A stretch of DNA of 64,000 nucleotides. It comes from Chryseobacterium sp. KACC 21268 (GTDB lineage Bacteria; Bacteroidota; Bacteroidia; Flavobacteriales; Weeksellaceae). Made by a program: the position numbers and the translations under genes. Location: the NCBI GenBank assembly GCA_028736075.1, contig CP117875.1, positions 868,001 to 932,000 on the forward strand, in the 5' to 3' direction. The notes below the pieces were generated by a model. It saw only the letters and a program-made list of their open reading frames with translations. It searched no databases and was not told where the DNA came from. Position 1 is the stretch's first letter, and the number at the start of each line of letters is the position of its first letter. This document shows, one piece after another, positions 61,680 to 64,000 of the stretch.

Positions 61680-62819
61680 TTACAAAGTGTTCATTTGTAA
61701 TGACTTGCGATATTCGGTGGGCGTATTTCCCGTATGCTTTTTGAAAGCGGTGTTGAAGGAAGATTTCGAATTAAATCCCACTTCATAGAGGATTTCAAGA
61801 ATCGTCACCTTGGATTTTGAAGGATCTCTAAGGATTTCCATAGCAGTTTCGATTCGGTAAGTATTCACAAAATCATAAAAATGCTGTCCCAACTGATGAT
61901 TGATCAAAACCGATAATTCGCGAAACGGAACATTCATCGCTTTGGAAATATCCTGGATCGTCAAAGCTGGATTCAGAAATGGCTTTTCATCGCTCATATA
62001 TTTTTTAAGTTTCAGAAGTTCATCGTTCAGAGTTTCCGGCTCTGTCTTTTGATCCTCCAAAACCAGGTCAGCAACGAGTTTCCACCTTGAGTCGATATTC
62101 CTGAAAAGGCCGGGATGATTCAGCGCTTTGTACAGATACCAGCAGATGATGAAAAGCTGCGAAACCAGGATACCGATTTTGATCCGGTCGGAAACATACG
62201 CATAATCGGAAAATTTGAAAATGTTTTTAAGAATGACAACCAGATAAAAAACCGTTAAAACGCCCGTGAACTGAAACAGCCAATGGTAAGAACTGAGATC
62301 TCCACCCGAATTATTTTCCAGATACAACTTCTTCGCCCTTCTCAACAGCAGAAAGATAACCGCAAAATAAACCAAGATCTGAAGATGGAACAGCCAATGC
62401 GTGAACTGCAACTCCTTCATATTTTGGCGGTTGACGATAAAATCAAGCTTCGTAGCCAGATCGACACTATAGAAACGCGGCGTCAAAACAAGATTCACAA
62501 ACAAAAATGGGATCAGATGTAAAAAATACTTAGGCTTCCATTTAAAATCCGAATAACAAACCGACAACACATAAAGATAAAAAAGCGGGATCTGAAGAAA
62601 AGACACCGTGCTCCGCAACATCCCAAGATTCGAAGGACCATCGGAAACTAGACTTACCAAAGGCTCGCTGATGTCGATTGCGCTGATGATCAGAAAAAAA
62701 GCAAAGATCCGATTACTACTTTTGTGCGTCGTCTTCACCGTCAGCAGAAAAAACGCCAGAAAGAACGAAACGAACAGCGAGATCACCGTCACCACTCCTA
62801 AAAGATCAAATTTATCCAT
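61680..62819 (-). CDS. AraC-family regulator with seven-helix membrane sensor domain
   Basis: 379 aa. Residues about 1-235 contain seven hydrophobic helices, as in membrane-bound Bacteroidota regulators. The C-terminal part carries the AraC double helix-turn-helix: MNVPFRELSVLINHQLGQHFYDFVN (about 293-317), cut here as FRELSVLINHQLGQHF, and the conserved YEVGFNSKSSFNTAFKKHTGNTPTEYRK block near 346-373, cut here as GFNSKSSFNTAFKKHTG. It lies 139 nt upstream of the serine hydrolase gene on the same strand, which is its likely target or neighbour. Confidence 0.88.
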   Translation of the reverse strand: MDKFDLLGVVTVISLFVSFFLAFFLLTVKTTHKSSNRIFAFFLIISAIDISEPLVSLVSDGPSNLGMLRSTVSFLQIPLFYLYVLSVCYSDFKWKPKYFLHLIPFLFVNLVLTPRFYSVDLATKLDFIVNRQNMKELQFTHWLFHLQILVYFAVIFLLLRRAKKLYLENNSGGDLSSYHWLFQFTGVLTVFYLVVILKNIFKFSDYAYVSDRIKIGILVSQLFIICWYLYKALNHPGLFRNIDSRWKLVADLVLEDQKTEPETLNDELLKLKKYMSDEKPFLNPALTIQDISKAMNVPFRELSVLINHQLGQHFYDFVNTYRIETAMEILRDPSKSKVTILEILYEVGFNSKSSFNTAFKKHTGNTPTEYRKSLQMNTL

Positions 62820-62928
62820 TTAAAACCCTGTTTCGCATTCCTGTTCGCACTTATTTTTCGTAAAGATAATTATTTTGCCTCTGGAAAATAACGAATTAGA
62901 ATCGACGCAAAAAGATTTAATAATTTTA

Positions 62929-63040
62929 GGAGCCGGGAACCTGCTTTCCGTTGCAATTCCTCGCGCCGTCGCTTACATCCTGAGCGGAGTCAAATTGCCA
63001 TCGCCTGCTGTGGGATTTCCACTACAATCAGGGCTATGGG
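62929..63040 (+). repeat. Dispersed intergenic element, copy E (degenerate)
   Basis: GGAGCCGGGAACCTGCTTTC then CGTTGCAATTCC, later GGGATTTCCACTACAATC and AGGGCTA, align with the two ends of copies A to D. The middle has no similarity. It lies between the AraC regulator and the VOC gene. Confidence 0.65.
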
Positions 63041-63340
63041 TTTTCAGGGTAAAAATAACATTTCCATTCCGATAGAATTTATCCAGATTTTTGTCATTCT
63101 GAAAGAATCTCAGTTCTGAAAATTCATCTCCTGCAGAATCGAATAATTTAAGGAAAATCTCTCCAAAGATTAAGAGACATTTACGTATTGGAAGTATATA
63201 CTGCCCCAATCAAAATAAATTATCAAAATGACAAAAAAACACCCATATTCGACAAAAAATAAAAATACATTTAGAGTACGGCAAGGGTACAGAAAGTGTA
63301 CAGACGTATTATAAAAAAGCTAATATCAAAATGTCAAAAA
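63041..63340. other. Noncoding spacer
   Basis: About 300 nt of AT-rich DNA. It contains a TTTTTGTCATTCTGAAAGAA tract (63088 onwards) like that in the hemC-hemD spacer. No ORF of coding character, tRNA or terminator is seen, apart from the hairpin at 63341. Confidence 0.5.
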
Positions 63341-63366
63341 AAGACTCCAATGAAAATTGAAGTCTT
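63341..63366 (-). terminator. Terminator of the hemH-VOC transcript
   Basis: AAGACTCCAAT pairs with ATTGAAGTCTT (one G-T pair) around GAAA; the minus strand continues TTTTTTTGAC. It lies just after the VOC stop codon. Confidence 0.85.
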
Positions 63367-63371
63367 GTAAT

Positions 63372-63752
63372 TTATTTAGTAATTCTAAGGTCAGAAATAA
63401 TGATCTTATAATGGTCACAATCCTCGAAGCAGATGCCGTTTTCTTTCCAGTAAGGATTTTTGGGCGTCAAAGTCGGAACTTTAAAGTGTTCAAGATTGGC
63501 CAAGATCTTCTGAAACTCTTCCAAGGTTTCTGGATAGAAAACCAGGATGTCATCATCATCAAACTTCGACTCTGGCAAATTCCCGTCCTGCGTGAACTCC
63601 AGATGCCAATTCTCACCAGCTTTACCTAAGAAAACACCATCATAACCATTGTGGTCTTCAAACTTCCCGATAACCTCAAACTCCAAAACGGAAGTGTAGA
63701 AGTAGATCAGTTTCTCAAGATTCTGCGTATGTCGTGCGTATCGGAAAATCAT
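63372..63752 (-). CDS. VOC-family protein (glyoxalase/bleomycin-resistance fold)
   Basis: 126 aa with the paired beta-alpha-beta-beta-beta layout of the VOC fold: FRYARHTQNLEKLIYFYTSV near residues 3-22 and GDGVFLG-like AGENWHLEFTQ near 49-59, then PYWKENGICFEDCDHYKIII near the C-terminus. Potential metal ligands include His54 and Glu56 in WHLEF and Asp residues near the end. It starts 12 nt after the hemH stop, so the two are probably co-transcribed. Substrate unknown. Confidence 0.85.
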   Translation of the reverse strand: MIFRYARHTQNLEKLIYFYTSVLEFEVIGKFEDHNGYDGVFLGKAGENWHLEFTQDGNLPESKFDDDDILVFYPETLEEFQKILANLEHFKVPTLTPKNPYWKENGICFEDCDHYKIIISDLRITK

Positions 63753-63764
63753 TTGATTAGAATA

Positions 63765-64000
63765 TTAATGAAAGTAAAAATCATTCAGCTTTTCTTCACT
63801 AAGAGTTTTTACCACATTCACCCAGCTTTGTTCCTCGTTCAGACAGGGAATGTAATCGAATCTTTCACCACCACCGTGAAGAAAGATTTCCTTACCTTCC
63901 ACAGAGATCTCTTCCAAAGTTTCCAGACAATCGGAGACAAAAGCAGGACAAACGATGGCCAGTTTCTTAATGCCTTTTTTGCCAAGACCTTCCAAAGTAG
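63765..64000 (-). CDS. hemH: Ferrochelatase HemH (C-terminal end only)
   Basis: About 78 codons in frame; the gene continues past the right edge, so its start is not visible. The segment matches the C-terminal end of ferrochelatase: IVCPAFVSDCLETLEEIS, then GGGERFDYIPCLNEEQSW with the conserved ERF-YIP-LN pattern. Inserts Fe2+ into protoporphyrin IX. It is not next to the hemACDE cluster, which lies about 48 kb away in this window. Confidence 0.9.
   Translation of the reverse strand, partial: TLEGLGKKGIKKLAIVCPAFVSDCLETLEEISVEGKEIFLHGGGERFDYIPCLNEEQSWVNVVKTLSEEKLNDFYFH

Noticed and set aside
62875-63075. 66-codon plus-strand ORF between the AraC and VOC genes
   Set aside because: It lies almost entirely in repeat copy E, which recurs in noncoding spacers, so it is unlikely to be a gene.
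1-64000. tRNA, rRNA, tmRNA, insertion sequences, prophage or CRISPR-Cas genes
   Set aside because: None recognised when reading intergenic regions and translations by eye; a covariance-model search would be needed to exclude a small RNA.

Overview
The window looks like a chromosomal segment of a Bacteroidota bacterium of the Flavobacteriia, most likely Chryseobacterium or a close relative in the Weeksellaceae. This rests on low GC, Bacteroidota-restricted families (GLPGLI, DUF4421, DUF4919, DUF6122, DUF2520-type Rossmann proteins, TSP3-repeat OmpA), many SPI and lipoprotein signal peptides, and a recurring TAnnTTTG promoter element in place of the E. coli -10 box. The genus call is inference. 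I see no tRNA, rRNA, prophage, transposase or CRISPR array. The content is mostly core chromosome with short operons on both strands.

Region by region. 0.1-4.6 kb: hflX, a DUF4919 protein, a CPA1 Na+/H+ antiporter, a chloramphenicol-acetyltransferase-like enzyme and an AlkD-like protein, all rightward. 4.7-8.7 kb: an unrecognised three-gene exported-protein operon. 8.7-11.3 kb: small genes, including a truncated hemoglobin, a YkgJ-type cysteine cluster protein and two tandemly duplicated exported proteins. 11.3-15.4 kb: leftward hemA-hemC-hemD-hemE. 15.7-21.4 kb: rightward mreB-mreC-mreD-mrdA-rodA cell-shape operon. 21.5-29.4 kb: M48 protease, GH13 amylase, an ABC-F ATPase, smpB, ompA, yebC, and rplU-rpmA. 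29.8-33.8 kb: GH3-type adenylase, lipoprotein, MFS transporter, YdcF protein. 33.8-40.6 kb, leftward: glmM, a DUF4421 outer-membrane protein, feoA-feoB with a 46-residue Cys-rich partner, a GLPGLI protein, a DUF2520 protein. 40.7-44.8 kb: ECF sigma factor, putative anti-sigma factor, CpxP/Spy-like protein, then a large periplasmic PPIase. 44.9-48.0 kb: MCE (MlaD) protein and two Fe-S proteins resembling a split heterodisulfide reductase. 48.0-52.6 kb: polytopic membrane protein, small conserved protein, glycosyltransferase, flippase, lipoprotein. 52.7-60.4 kb: serS, a DUF1444-like protein, PIF1-like helicase, ruvC, M16 peptidase. 60.5-64.0 kb: serine hydrolase, AraC regulator, VOC protein, and the 3' end of hemH running off the right edge.

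Several neighbourhoods make functional sense together: tetrapyrrole synthesis (hemACDE, and hemH about 48 kb away), rod morphogenesis (mre/mrd/rodA), ferrous iron uptake (feoAB plus the Cys-rich peptide), and envelope stress (sigma factor, anti-sigma, LTxxQ-like protein, PPIase).

I found no clearly new multi-gene system. The strongest leads are an ABC-F ATPase in which both halves of one composite ATP site look degenerate, a family of five related 80-120 bp intergenic elements, repeated placement of the -7 promoter box 4-6 nt before start codons (candidate leaderless mRNAs), the sigma/anti-sigma/LTxxQ trio, and the uncharacterised exported operon at 4.8-8.7 kb. Assignments come from reading motifs by eye; no database search was run.
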